DNA of 45,767 nucleotides from Planctomycetaceae bacterium (GTDB lineage: Bacteria > Planctomycetota > Planctomycetia > Pirellulales > Thermoguttaceae), in NCBI GenBank assembly GCA_009778035.1, contig WRKP01000018.1, positions 1 through 45,767 on the forward strand. The letters are read 5' to 3'. Shown here one piece after another: positions 25,737 through 34,459 of this stretch. Within the stretch, counting starts at the first letter, position 1. Each line of letters begins with the position of its first letter. Under the pieces are notes generated by a model, which did no database searches, was not told where the DNA came from, and saw only the letters and a list, made by a program, of their open reading frames with translations. The translations under genes were made by a program, and so were the position numbers.

Positions 25737-25911
25737 AAGGAGTCCAGCCCAGTTGGGATTAACTCGTTTGGCCCGGTGCGGCTTCGCATACGGATACCAT
25801 TTTGCGTGTGTTTGCGTTATACTTAACGTTGCCGCAGGCCGTTGCGGCATTCGTTTTTTCTGCTTTTAACAATCCCTTATTAACAACCACCCCTAACAAA
25901 CCGTTGCCATC

Positions 25912-27369
25912 ATGACACACCATCCCTCCCGCCGCCAATTTCTCAAAACTTCGACCGCTCTCACCGCCGGTGCAGCCCTTGCCAGCGGACTTACCATTTC
26001 GCAATCCGCTCACGCAGCCGGCAGCGATGAAATTAAAATCGCCCTCATCGCCGCGGGCGGACGCGGTGCTGGCGCTCTCCGAGATCGCGTTCAAGTCGGC
26101 GACAACGTCAAAGTCGTTGCCGTCGCCGACGCATTTCTCAGTACCGCACAGCCCGCCGCCGTTGCAATCCGACGAGAAGCACAAGAAGATGAAAATCCCA
26201 TGTACGGAAAAGTGGACCTGCCCGATGACCGCGTCTTCGGCGGGCTCGATTCCTATAAAAAAGCCATCGACTGCCTCAATCCCGGCGATCAGGTAATCCT
26301 TGCTTCGCCGCCCGGCTTCAGACCCTATCATTATCGAGCCGCCATCGAAAAAGGACTGCACGTCTTTATGGAAAAACCCGTCTGCATCGACGCGCCCGGC
26401 TTCCGCCATTTCATGGAAACAAACCGGATGGCCGATGAAAAAAATCTCAAAGTCTGCGTCGGATACTGCTTCCGATATGATGCCCGATATGCCAACTGGG
26501 TTGACCAAATTCACGCAGGCCGCATCGGCGACCTCCAATACACCCGCGGATATTACAACACCAACGGAATCTGGTGCCGAAACCGCAATCCCGGCGAAGG
26601 CGAATTGGAATTCCAAACCCGAAATTGGTATCACTTCGTTTGGCTCTGCGGCGAAAATATCGTCGAACAGCATTGCCATCGTATTGATGTGTGCAACTGG
26701 GTACACAGCAAAGGGGATCATATGGCCCATCCGATTGAAGCCAATGCGATGGGAGGCCGTCTGGTGAGGTCGGGCCCGGAAGAATTGCTCCGCCAAGCAC
26801 CGGATTTCGCCAACCGGCGGGAATGGGATGAATGGTATCGGCAATATCACAATGCATTCATTCGGCACGGTCAGGCTTGGGATTCGTTCATGGTGGAATA
26901 CGCCTACGGCGATGGGACTCGGCATTTTTCGCAGTGTCGCCACATCAGGAATACCTGGAATCACAATGAGGATTATGTTCATGGAACCCAGGGGACGGGC
27001 ACGCCGGGTACATTGCTTGACACGGCGAGGGAAACCATTTGGGCGCATAGGCGAGCGGACAATTTCCCGAAGGGAATGTATCAATGGGAGCATGATGTGC
27101 ATGTCAAGGCGATTCGAGAGAATACGCCGATGAATGATGGGTATTTTTCGGCAATGTCGAGTATGATGGCGGTGCTTGGCCGTGAGGCGGCTTATAGCGG
27201 CCGGTCGATTAAGTGGGATGAATTGGTCGCGAATGGCCGTTCGTATTTCCCGGATGGCGAAATCACGAGTTTTGACCAAAAACCGCCGGTGCAGCCGGAT
27301 GCGAATGGATTTTATGAGAGTAGCGTACCGGTGCCGGGCGTGTACAATCCATTCACGGAGCCTGCGTGA
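25912..27369 (+). CDS. Tat-exported Gfo/Idh/MocA-family oxidoreductase
   Basis: 485 residues. The N-terminus has a twin-arginine signal (SRRQFLK, residues 6-12) with a hydrophobic stretch and an AHA cleavage point near residue 35, so the folded protein with its nucleotide should be exported. A Rossmann domain begins IKIALIAAGGRGAGAL; EKPVCIDAPG is the conserved Gfo/Idh motif holding the catalytic lysine region. Planctomycetes carry many such exported oxidoreductases, thought to act on sugars or sugar acids. The substrate cannot be read here. There is no ribosome site before the ATG. A long open frame on the opposite strand is a codon-bias shadow. Confidence 0.85.
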   Translation: MTHHPSRRQFLKTSTALTAGAALASGLTISQSAHAAGSDEIKIALIAAGGRGAGALRDRVQVGDNVKVVAVADAFLSTAQPAAVAIRREAQEDENPMYGKVDLPDDRVFGGLDSYKKAIDCLNPGDQVILASPPGFRPYHYRAAIEKGLHVFMEKPVCIDAPGFRHFMETNRMADEKNLKVCVGYCFRYDARYANWVDQIHAGRIGDLQYTRGYYNTNGIWCRNRNPGEGELEFQTRNWYHFVWLCGENIVEQHCHRIDVCNWVHSKGDHMAHPIEANAMGGRLVRSGPEELLRQAPDFANRREWDEWYRQYHNAFIRHGQAWDSFMVEYAYGDGTRHFSQCRHIRNTWNHNEDYVHGTQGTGTPGTLLDTARETIWAHRRADNFPKGMYQWEHDVHVKAIRENTPMNDGYFSAMSSMMAVLGREAAYSGRSIKWDELVANGRSYFPDGEITSFDQKPPVQPDANGFYESSVPVPGVYNPFTEPA

Positions 27370-27404
27370 GTTTTGAGCCGGAATCCAGGTCGGCATCGAC
27401 CGCC

Positions 27405-27506
27405 GTCATCCCGGCGCAAGCCGGGACCCAGGTAGGCAGCCGCCGGGCGGGTGCGATTGGAGGTGCGGAGTACCGCAGTTGCCGCCCGGCGGTCGGCAGC
27501 CGACCT
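27405..27506 (+). repeat. Composite of repeat A half (A5) and repeat C (C1)
   Basis: 27405-27431 is a left arm of family A (GTCATCCCGGCGCAAGCCGG). It runs straight into a family C palindrome at 27431-27506, with arms GTAGGCAGCCGCCGGGCGGG and GCCGCCCGGCGGTCGGCAGC around GCGGAGTACCGC. The junction suggests one element inserted into the other. Confidence 0.7.
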
Positions 27507-27518
27507 TTTGCGGGCACC

Positions 27519-27547
27519 TTGACACGCTCGTTAAAAATCAGTACACT
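27519..27547 (+). promoter_or_regulatory. argG promoter
   Basis: A perfect TTGACA (27519-27524), a 17-nt spacer and TACACT (27542-27547). Transcription should start near 27554, about 93 nt before argG. Confidence 0.7.
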
Positions 27548-27560
27548 TAGCCCGACAGCA

Positions 27561-27618
27561 AACAAAGGCGTTTGCCGATGACCGGTCTCGCACCGCCCCA
27601 TCGGCAAACGCCTTTTTT
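27561..27618 (+). promoter_or_regulatory. argG leader attenuator (terminator hairpin shared with argH)
   Basis: A perfect 17-bp stem, AAAGGCGTTTGCCGATG (27564-27580) with CATCGGCAAACGCCTTT (27599-27615), closes an 18-nt loop and runs into TTTTTT. It lies wholly inside the argG 5' leader, about 10 nt after the expected transcription start, so unregulated it should stop transcription before argG. The outer left arm AACAAAGGCGTT and right end AACGCCTTTTTTG are the same as in the argH leader. An ATG at 27578, 9 nt after AAAGG, is in frame with argG. Confidence 0.75.
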
Positions 27619-27646
27619 GTTCATTCCCATTTATGAAAAACAATTT

Positions 27647-28864
27647 ATGAAAAAATCCAGTGTTTTGGCCTATTCGGGCGGTCTCGATACATCCGTAATC
27701 CTCGGTTGGCTCATTGATCAAGGTTACGACGTCCACGCCGTTTACGTCGACCTCGGACAACCCTGCGATGACCAGCAGGCCGTCCTCGATAAAGCAAAAA
27801 ATTGCGGTGCCGCCTCCGCTCGAATTGTCAATGCACAAGACGAACTGTGCCGTGATTTCGCCTTTCCGGTAATGCAATTCCAAGCGAAATACGAAGGACT
27901 TTATCTGCTCGGAACTGCTATCGCAAGACCCGTCATCTCAAAATGCTGCCTAAAAGTCGCCCAAGAAGTCGGTGCAAACGCGTATGCACACGGTGCGACC
28001 GGGAAAGGAAATGACCAGTGCCGATTCCACTTTGCCGCTGCCGCACTGAATCCAAATATCGAAATCATCGCTCCCTGGCGTGAGGAAAACTTTCGGCAGA
28101 TGTTTCCCGGCCGTAGCGAAATGATTAAATACTGCGAAGAGAAAAAGATTCCCGTCAAAGCAACGCTCAAAAAACCGTACAGCGGCGACGACAACTGCCT
28201 GCATATCAGTTACGAAGCCGGTATTCTCGAAAAACTGGATGTTTGCGGTGCGGAATCGGTCGAGTTAGGAATGAGTGTGTTGCCCCAAAATGCACCGGAT
28301 CAGGTCGAGCAAGTTGCCATTACGTTCAAAAACGGCAATCCCATCGCGGTCAACGGCAAGGAAAAAAGTGCGGTTGATATTGTCAAGGAATTGAACACCA
28401 TCGGCGGACGCAACGGTATCGGCGTGATTGATATTGTCGAAAACCGGCTGGTTGGGATGAAGAGCCGTGGTGTTTATGAGGCTCCCGGCATGACGATTTT
28501 GTATACGGCTCACCGTTATATTGAGCAACTGACGTTGGATAGGGATTTGCTGCATCTTCGGGACCGTTTGTCCCCGGAGGTTGCCGAGTTGGTCTATTAT
28601 GGTTTTTGGTATTCCGCCAAGATGGATGCGTTGTTGGCATTTATCCGAGAGGCGCAAAGGCCGGTGAGCGGTACGGTGGAGTTGAATTTGTACAAGGGCA
28701 ATGTTGTGGTACGGAGTCGGAGTAGTGCGAACAGTTTGTACGATGAGGGTTTAGCAACGATGGAGGGAGGTGGAGCGTACGATCAGGGAGATGCAACGGG
28801 TTTCGTACGGATTCAAAGTTTGCCGAGTGGCGTGCAGGGAAAGATGCGCCCGCGGAGGGTTTAG
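27647..28864 (+). CDS. argG: Argininosuccinate synthase
   Basis: 405 residues. The PP-loop AYSGGLDTS (residues 8-16) binds ATP; VYVDLGQPCD, GATGKGNDQCRFHF, IAPWREENFR and MKSRGVYEAPG mark the family. It condenses citrulline and aspartate to argininosuccinate. The ATG at 27647 gives the standard family start. It overlaps (ATGA) the stop of a five-residue mini-ORF, MKNNL, beginning at 27633. The frame remains open to 27578, so a 23-residue N-terminal extension could be made if ribosomes start in the attenuator. argH, the next enzyme in the pathway, is 7 kb away on the other strand with a matching leader. Confidence 0.97.
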   Translation: MKKSSVLAYSGGLDTSVILGWLIDQGYDVHAVYVDLGQPCDDQQAVLDKAKNCGAASARIVNAQDELCRDFAFPVMQFQAKYEGLYLLGTAIARPVISKCCLKVAQEVGANAYAHGATGKGNDQCRFHFAAAALNPNIEIIAPWREENFRQMFPGRSEMIKYCEEKKIPVKATLKKPYSGDDNCLHISYEAGILEKLDVCGAESVELGMSVLPQNAPDQVEQVAITFKNGNPIAVNGKEKSAVDIVKELNTIGGRNGIGVIDIVENRLVGMKSRGVYEAPGMTILYTAHRYIEQLTLDRDLLHLRDRLSPEVAELVYYGFWYSAKMDALLAFIREAQRPVSGTVELNLYKGNVVVRSRSSANSLYDEGLATMEGGGAYDQGDATGFVRIQSLPSGVQGKMRPRRV

Positions 28865-28871
28865 GTTTACG

Positions 28872-28896
28872 GAGCCCGGCCGGGTCCCCCGGGCTC
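28872..28896 (+). terminator. GC-rich hairpin after argG
   Basis: GAGCCCGG (28872-28879) pairs with CCGGGCTC (28889-28896). It ends argG but lacks a strong U-tract, so terminator function is uncertain. Confidence 0.4.
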
Positions 28897-28933
28897 TGTG
28901 CGTTGCGGACTTTTACTATACAATGAAACAACT

Positions 28934-29782
28934 ATGTCCAAACGCATTAAAAAACAATCCGTCAAAAAAGCCGTTAAGAAAGCCACCAAGAAAGCCGTCA
29001 AAAAAATCAGTCGGCAGAGCAGCCGACGGAGCAGTCTCTTCGAGAAAGAATCGCCCACCGCCCACCGCCTACAAAAAATCCTCGCCGCCGCAGGATTCGG
29101 CAGCCGTCGACAATGCGAAGAACTCATCGAACAAGGACGCGTCGAAGTGAACGGCCAAATTGCCAAACTCGGCACCAAGGCCGAGCCCGGTATGACCGAA
29201 ATCAAAGTCGACGGCGAACGCCTCTCCAAAAACAAGGTTGCCGCCAAGCCCGTCTATCTCGCACTCTTCAAACCAAAAGGGTATATCTGCACAAATTCAG
29301 ACCAACAAGGCCGAGCCAAAGCAATCGAACTCGTTCCCAAGTCGTTTGGACGGCTCTTTCTCATTGGCCGACTCGATAAAGACAGCGAGGGGCTCATCTT
29401 GCTAACGAACGACGGTGCATTATCGGAACGGCTGACTCATCCCAAATACGGCGTGCCGAAGGTCTATCGCGTGCAGGTTGCTGGCGAAGTAACGCCGGAC
29501 GGGATCAAGCAACTTCGTGTGGGCGTGCATCTTGCCGAGGGCTTTGCCAAGGCGGAGAATGTCGTCATTAAGGGACGGCATAAACAGAGTACGATATTGG
29601 AAATGACGTTGACGGAGGGGATGAATCGGGAGATTCGGCGATTATTTGCACGGATTGGGCACAAGGTGATGACGTTGATTCGCACATCGGTCGGTCCGGT
29701 GAAGTTGGGGAAGATGATTCCGGGCGAGTGGCGGCGATTGACACAGTACGAGGTGGATCGGCTGTACGCGGCGGGACGTTAG
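28934..29782 (+). CDS. RsuA/RluB-family 23S/16S rRNA pseudouridine synthase
   Basis: 282 residues. A lysine-rich N-terminal tail (KKAVKKATKKAVKK) leads into an S4 RNA-binding domain (HRLQKILAAAGFGSRRQCEE, residues 44-63), then the catalytic domain with LFKPKGYICT and GRLDKDSEGLILLTNDG holding the nucleophile D148, and EGMNREIRRLFARIGHKV. It converts uridine to pseudouridine in rRNA. The sequence cannot separate RluB, RluE, RluF and RsuA. The ATG at 28934 lies 9 nt after a TACAAT box (28919-28924), again suggesting a leaderless mRNA. Confidence 0.9.
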   Translation: MSKRIKKQSVKKAVKKATKKAVKKISRQSSRRSSLFEKESPTAHRLQKILAAAGFGSRRQCEELIEQGRVEVNGQIAKLGTKAEPGMTEIKVDGERLSKNKVAAKPVYLALFKPKGYICTNSDQQGRAKAIELVPKSFGRLFLIGRLDKDSEGLILLTNDGALSERLTHPKYGVPKVYRVQVAGEVTPDGIKQLRVGVHLAEGFAKAENVVIKGRHKQSTILEMTLTEGMNREIRRLFARIGHKVMTLIRTSVGPVKLGKMIPGEWRRLTQYEVDRLYAAGR

Positions 29783-29798
29783 AGCAATTTGCAATGCC

Positions 29799-30866
29799 CT
29801 AGGGTTGCAAAAGCACATCAACGCCGGTTAGGCCACGCTGGAGCAACCAATTATTGCCCACTCGCCGGTTTTGAATTTCAACGAACGCTTGAAACATATC
29901 ATGTCCCAACACCACCGGGCTGCAAAAAACGACCCGGCCCGGAAATGTTTCCAAACTGCCATTAGGCAACCGGACATGAGCCACCGCGTGTTTGTTTTCC
30001 AAATCACTCGGCCTGTATCTCGTTGTCGTCGCATTGATAGTCACCAAAACCGTATCCAAATTCATAATTTCCAAAATGGGTTCGCCCTCCCGTTTCCATT
30101 CCCCTTCGGCAGCGTGGATGTTCACGATCATCCCGTCAATCGGAGAGACCAAGTTCCTGATTTCGATTTGGGTTTTGGTTCGCTCCAATTCGCTTTCCCG
30201 AACGAGCACTTCCCGGGTTTTGATTTCTTCCAGCGTATATTTTTGCAATTCCAAATTGGCTTCGGACTGTGCGAGTGCGAGTTGCGCCCGTTCGACTTCG
30301 ATTCGAGGAATTAGGCCCGGCTGACGCAGGTTCCCCTCGTAGATCATTTGCAATTCATTCCGCGAAACGAGCACGCCGTATGCGGCGTAGACCGCTTCAA
30401 TTTCTTTCTCCTGCTCTGCCCTGGCGACTTCGAGTTGAGCGCGATTGATGTTCAACGTACTGTGCAGTTCTCGATTCTCAAAATGTCCGAGCCGTTGGCC
30501 TTTGAAAACAAACATTCCCCGTCTGACAGGAACCATCACCGGATTGCCCTCGGCATCTTGCAGGATATTGCCTTCGGCGTCTCTTTGTTCGGTATTGAGC
30601 GACATAAGGGCTGCTCTTTCGGGCGAGTAAATGATGACGTGATTGTGTTTCGGGACATCAATGAGCGCATTCTGAAAGAACAACTGGTTTTCGCCGCGGG
30701 CAATAGGCTGTGCAACGGGCGTATTACCCGGCATCACGGAAGGGTTGACGTCGGCGCGGGGCTGCCGAACCGGTATCGGCAAAGGCCTTGTCGGTGCTTC
30801 CTGGAAAGCACCATCACCGGACTGGAGCAAGGAGCAAAGAATCAGGGCGAGAGAATGCGAAAACAT
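29799..30866 (-). CDS. HlyD-like periplasmic adaptor / membrane fusion protein
   Basis: About 356 residues with an N-terminal signal (MFSHSLALILCSLLQSGDGA), a lipoyl-like half-motif (VRRGMFVFKGQRLGHFEN), a coiled-coil hairpin (STLNINRAQLEVARAEQEKEIEAVYAA through SELERTKTQIEIRNL), and the second half-motif SPIDGMIVNIHAAEGEWKREGEPILEI. This is the adaptor architecture that links an inner-membrane pump to an outer-membrane channel. No pump gene is adjacent. The start at 30866 was chosen because the frame upstream runs through repeat B3, and because a TATAAT lies at 30898-30903 on this strand. Confidence 0.75.
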   Translation of the reverse strand: MFSHSLALILCSLLQSGDGAFQEAPTRPLPIPVRQPRADVNPSVMPGNTPVAQPIARGENQLFFQNALIDVPKHNHVIIYSPERAALMSLNTEQRDAEGNILQDAEGNPVMVPVRRGMFVFKGQRLGHFENRELHSTLNINRAQLEVARAEQEKEIEAVYAAYGVLVSRNELQMIYEGNLRQPGLIPRIEVERAQLALAQSEANLELQKYTLEEIKTREVLVRESELERTKTQIEIRNLVSPIDGMIVNIHAAEGEWKREGEPILEIMNLDTVLVTINATTTRYRPSDLENKHAVAHVRLPNGSLETFPGRVVFCSPVVLGHDMFQAFVEIQNRRVGNNWLLQRGLTGVDVLLQP

Positions 30867-30922
30867 GGCACAGAGAATGGTGAATGCAACTGCTGTTATT
30901 ATACCACGTATCTCGGCGCACG

Positions 30923-30987
30923 AGCGGGGGGCGTAAGCCTCCCGGTTATCCCGCGTCGAAAAAACCGGGGGGCTTACACCCCCCGCT
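30923..30987 (+). repeat. Repeat family B, copy B3
   Basis: A 65-bp copy with arms AGCGGGGGGCGTAAGCCTCC and GGGGGGCTTACACCCCCCGCT-type right arm. The centre differs from B1 and B2. It separates the divergent adaptor and pyrophosphorylase genes and is followed by repeated GCGCACAC segments. Confidence 0.75.
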
Positions 30988-31031
30988 CTTGCGCACACAC
31001 CCGCTCGTGCGCACACATTCCCGCTTTTTGG

Positions 31032-31037
31032 TATCAT
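31032..31037 (+). promoter_or_regulatory. TATCAT -10-like box of the pyrophosphorylase gene
   Basis: It lies 15 nt before the ATG at 31053, so the leader would be only about 9 nt. No clear -35 is seen. Confidence 0.35.
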
Positions 31038-31052
31038 TAGGGTCAAACGCGT

Positions 31053-32480
31053 ATGCAACAGAAACTTTACGAACACCTAACCGCCTGCGGACAGGAACAC
31101 CTGCTTGCCTTTTGGGATGCGCTGAACGAAGCCGAACAAGAGCATCTCGCCGCCCAAATCAACAGCATCGACTTTGTACAGATTGCCGAACTGTACAAAC
31201 GTCAGGATGAATCCGCCAATACTTTGACGCTTGCCGAGAAGGCCTGCGATCCGCCAGGATACAAATTTTCGACCGTCCGCGATCCGGCACCTTGCAAAAC
31301 CCCCAAGCCGATTACGGCCCAAGAAGCCGTCGCAGCGGGAACTGATGCCCTGAATGCCGGAAAAGTCGGATTCGTGCTCGTTGCCGGCGGGCAGGGAACC
31401 CGGCTGGGATTTCCGCATCCAAAGGGGATGTATCCCATCGGGCCCGTGTCCAACGCGACGCTCTTTCAAATCCATTTTGAAAAAGTTTTGGCCATCGCCC
31501 GGCAATTTGGCTATAAAACGCCGTACTGCATTATGACGAGTCCGGCAACGCATTCCGAAACGGTCCATTTCCTCAAAGGCAAAAACTACTTCGGCCTGTC
31601 CGAAGAAGATGTGTTCATCTTTTGCCAAGGGACAATGCCGGCTGTCTCTCGCGATGACGGAAAAGTATTGCTCGAGTCCAAAAACAGCATCGCGTTGAGT
31701 CCCGACGGACATGGCGGAATGCTCGCCGCGATGACGAAGGGCGAACGCTCCGTGCTGACGCAACTGCGTGAACGGGAAATCGAATACCTGTTTTATCATC
31801 AAGTGGATAATCCGCTGGTTCGCGTCGGCTCGCCGGAATTTTTGGGATACCATATTCTGAACGGCTCGGAATTGACAAGCCAAGTAATCCGCAAACAGCA
31901 ACCGGCAGATCGCGTCGGCAACATCGTTGAAGTCGAGGGTCGGCTGCATATTATCGAGTACAGCGACTTGCCGGAATCCGTCGGCAGGCAGACGAATCCT
32001 GACGGTTCGCTGAAAATTTGGGCCGGAAACATTGCGGTACACATTTTCAATACGGAATTTTTGGATCGCAAATCGCGGGCTGCCGATTCGTTGCCTTTTC
32101 ATTATGCTCGAAAGAAAGTTCCGCATATTGACTGTCAAAACGGCAAGTTTGTGCAGCCGACGACGGAAAATGCGGTCAAGTTTGAGCGGTTTATTTTTGA
32201 TTTATTGCCTTCAGCGGCGAATGCGGTTGTTGTTGAGGTTGATTCGCCGAATCACTATGCACCGCTCAAAAACGCATCGGGTTCGGCTTCGCATTCACCG
32301 GAGGCAGTCCGTCGGGACATTTCGGCAATGTACACGGCTTGGTTGGAGCAAACGGGCGCGGTTGTTCAAGAGGGCATTTCAATCGAAATTTCGCCTCTTT
32401 TTGCGGATTCGCCGCAGGCCGTCGCGAAAAAAATGGCCGTCGGGCAACGCTTTGAACAATCCGTCTATCTACGGGACTAG
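31053..32480 (+). CDS. UDP-sugar / UDP-N-acetylhexosamine pyrophosphorylase (UDPGP family)
   Basis: 475 residues of the UDPGP family, commonly called the eukaryotic type of UDP-N-acetylglucosamine pyrophosphorylase (UAP). The uridylyl-transfer motif LVAGGQGTRLGFPHPKGMY at 109-127 contains the catalytic lysine (K124). IMTSPATHSETVHF, FCQGTMPAVSRDDGKVL, SPDGHGGMLAAM and YHQVDNPLVRVGSPEFLGYH follow the family order. It makes UDP-GlcNAc or a related UDP-sugar from UTP and sugar-1-phosphate, feeding envelope glycans. Substrate range is not readable. Bacteria more often use GlmU. Confidence 0.85.
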   Translation: MQQKLYEHLTACGQEHLLAFWDALNEAEQEHLAAQINSIDFVQIAELYKRQDESANTLTLAEKACDPPGYKFSTVRDPAPCKTPKPITAQEAVAAGTDALNAGKVGFVLVAGGQGTRLGFPHPKGMYPIGPVSNATLFQIHFEKVLAIARQFGYKTPYCIMTSPATHSETVHFLKGKNYFGLSEEDVFIFCQGTMPAVSRDDGKVLLESKNSIALSPDGHGGMLAAMTKGERSVLTQLREREIEYLFYHQVDNPLVRVGSPEFLGYHILNGSELTSQVIRKQQPADRVGNIVEVEGRLHIIEYSDLPESVGRQTNPDGSLKIWAGNIAVHIFNTEFLDRKSRAADSLPFHYARKKVPHIDCQNGKFVQPTTENAVKFERFIFDLLPSAANAVVVEVDSPNHYAPLKNASGSASHSPEAVRRDISAMYTAWLEQTGAVVQEGISIEISPLFADSPQAVAKKMAVGQRFEQSVYLRD

Positions 32481-32487
32481 ACTCGCG

Positions 32488-33750
32488 TTACCGCACGGCG
32501 GGTTGATACTCGTAATTGACCTGCTCAATCCGCTGCGAAGCAACTCCCGTCGGTTGTTGATGATCGGCTTCTTTCGGCAATCGGACGACCGCTCCAACCA
32601 ACTGACGCACTCCAACATTCGACGGTATCGTCTCCAACGCATATTCCGCAATCATCTGATTGTACTCTATGACCGCCTTCGTTAAATCCAAAAACGCGGC
32701 GATACGATGAGTCGAGCCCGAAAAAATCGGCTGCGACGCGGATTGCTGCATCTCCGAGGATGCTCGCCATACCGCATGCTTCGTCTCGATCAGTTGCTCC
32801 TGAATCGGTATCATTCGGCCAAGATGCTGCGCCCGATCCGAACGGGCAATCTGCTCCGCAAACGTCTGATACCGAGGATACAGCGGCTCATCCGCCGGAA
32901 TCGGCAACTCCGACTCACGCAGCGCACGCCCTTTGTGCTGATGCAACAGTTCCGCTAAAACGAACTGCTGCTTGACAAACTCCATTTCGGCAGTCCGGCG
33001 TTGCTCCCGCAGCAATGCAACGATATTTTCCTGCTGGATGACGCTTGCCTGTTTTTCGAGTTCGCTGCGAAAATGATAAATCGCCAGCAATCCGCTCAAT
33101 TCCCAGTAGGCCTGGAGCAACTGCCGGCGTGCCGATGCCGAACGCGTACCGGCAAACAATTCCGTAACCGTCATCGGCCTGCCCGCGATTTTCGTCTGCG
33201 GATCGTTGGGCATGTGCAAATATCTCGCCAAGGGATGTTCATTCGGGATCGGCAATGCTGAATGATGCCGCGACATCTCATTGCTCCGCAACATCTCATT
33301 ACTCCGTAATTGCATTTGCTGATAGGACGGCGGTAAGACTTGCGGAGCAGGCTGGGTCGCAACGGGCTGGGCAATGGCCGAACCGGCCAGCATGGAATGG
33401 GACTCTTCCGAAAGGACTTGCGGTGGCAGTGCCGAGTGTACAGGGGCGGCGGGCGGATTCGGTTGTTCCTGCGGAACGATTTCTTCTTGCACTGGCAACG
33501 AGAAGGGTGTCAACGTTGGCTCCTGCTCCATCGGCATCGGTTCCTGGCTCGCCGGCACGGTAAACGGCGGAAACGAGGAAGACAACTCGGATGAAATATC
33601 GTCGTTTGCAATGTTCCCGAACGGCGGTTGGGCGGCGACGCGCGGCGGCAACAGACAAAACACGATCGCGATTGCAACCAAAATAAAAATGTGCATAATA
33701 TCCTGAAATGTGATGAAGGGAACTTTTTGCGTTTGCTCTGTGTTTTTCAT
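32488..33750 (-). CDS. Helical envelope protein of unknown function (possibly TolC-like)
   Basis: 420 residues. The N-terminus has a hydrophobic segment (MHIFILVAIAIVFCLLPPRVAAQ) that may be a signal peptide or anchor; the first 18 residues before this could be dispensable if the ATG at 33696 is used. Residues 45-165 are Pro/Gln/Glu-rich and disordered-looking. The C-terminal half is long-helical (RQLLQAYWELSGLLAIYHF, EFVKQQFVLAELLHQHKG, TKAVIEYNQMIAEYALETIP), a pattern similar to planctomycete outer-membrane efflux (TolC-like) proteins. Pairing with the HlyD-like adaptor across the pyrophosphorylase gene is suggestive only. Confidence 0.5.
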   Translation of the reverse strand: MKNTEQTQKVPFITFQDIMHIFILVAIAIVFCLLPPRVAAQPPFGNIANDDISSELSSSFPPFTVPASQEPMPMEQEPTLTPFSLPVQEEIVPQEQPNPPAAPVHSALPPQVLSEESHSMLAGSAIAQPVATQPAPQVLPPSYQQMQLRSNEMLRSNEMSRHHSALPIPNEHPLARYLHMPNDPQTKIAGRPMTVTELFAGTRSASARRQLLQAYWELSGLLAIYHFRSELEKQASVIQQENIVALLREQRRTAEMEFVKQQFVLAELLHQHKGRALRESELPIPADEPLYPRYQTFAEQIARSDRAQHLGRMIPIQEQLIETKHAVWRASSEMQQSASQPIFSGSTHRIAAFLDLTKAVIEYNQMIAEYALETIPSNVGVRQLVGAVVRLPKEADHQQPTGVASQRIEQVNYEYQPAVR

Positions 33751-33880
33751 GGTGATCTCGCTATCGTCTTCCGGTGTTAGCCGCGTCGCCCCGCGACGTG
33801 CCTAAATCCGCTTGGATGCAGGAAGGGTAGGGTAAAGATTTTGCAAAAATCGTGCAAGAGCAAAACGGGAGGCACAAGGT

Positions 33881-34348
33881 ATGGGATACGGGATGATATT
33901 TTTTGGCAAAAACCTAACTCTGAAATCTTTGCTAACGGTTTTCCTGCTAACCTTTGTGAGCGTAACGTTTGCGTTACAGATTGCGAAGGAATTCCGTGCT
34001 GTTGAACCGCTCCGGCTTGCCGACGGTCTGAATATCGTTTGCACGCACGCAACGGTTCGTTGCCCGCCTTGTTTGGCGATGATACGTTTGGTCAATGAGG
34101 TGCTTGAAGAGTCGTATCGAGATGCCGTTGCCGCAGGGCAAATTGTATTTCGGGCCGTCAACTATGAACAGCCCGAATCTGCTGATTTTGCGTATCGATT
34201 CAAAATTGCGACTGCCGCTGTCGTGCTTGTTAAAGTGCAAGATGGCAACATTGTTGCGGAAAAAAATCTCATCACGGAGGCACGGAATCTGTACTCGGAC
34301 GAATCGGCTTTCAAGCAAATGCTCCGGGAACAAATTGATGCGATGTAA
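33881..34348 (+). CDS. Membrane-anchored thioredoxin-fold protein, ArsF-like
   Basis: 155 residues: a hydrophobic N-terminal helix (LKSLLTVFLLTFVSVTFAL) as anchor or signal, then a short domain with CTHATVRCPPCLAM, a CPPC motif placed as in thioredoxin-fold redox proteins, and FRAVNYEQPESADFAYRFKI with AAVVLVKVQDG. It resembles the ArsF/nitroreductase-subunit-like family found in planctomycetes and other anaerobes. The function of that family is not settled. GGGAGG (33869-33874) supports the ATG at 33881. It is followed by the HEAT/TPR gene, with its own -10-like TATAAT in between. Confidence 0.65.
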   Translation: MGYGMIFFGKNLTLKSLLTVFLLTFVSVTFALQIAKEFRAVEPLRLADGLNIVCTHATVRCPPCLAMIRLVNEVLEESYRDAVAAGQIVFRAVNYEQPESADFAYRFKIATAAVVLVKVQDGNIVAEKNLITEARNLYSDESAFKQMLREQIDAM

Positions 34349-34459
34349 TTGATGCGTGTGCAATGCCAACCTATGCTTCTATTTGAAAAAAATTTCGATA
34401 TAATCAGACAACGTAAACCATGCGTTGTAGAGGATGACCTACGCTGCCAAGCCGAAAGA

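Larger units (their letters stand above)
25539..25911. other. Spacer between sat and the oxidoreductase gene
   Basis: 373 bp without a gene. It holds repeat A4 and its tandem tail (25578-25736), a TATACT -10-like box at 25818-25823 and a small hairpin GCCGCA/TGCGGC (25831-25836 with 25843-25848) followed by TTCGTTTTTT, which may be an attenuator or terminator in the leader of the gene at 25912. Confidence 0.5.

Noticed and set aside
25759-27396. A 545-codon open frame on the minus strand over the oxidoreductase gene
   Set aside because: It mirrors the Tat-signal Gfo/Idh gene, which has clear motifs; the antisense frame has no ribosome site and no recognisable domain.
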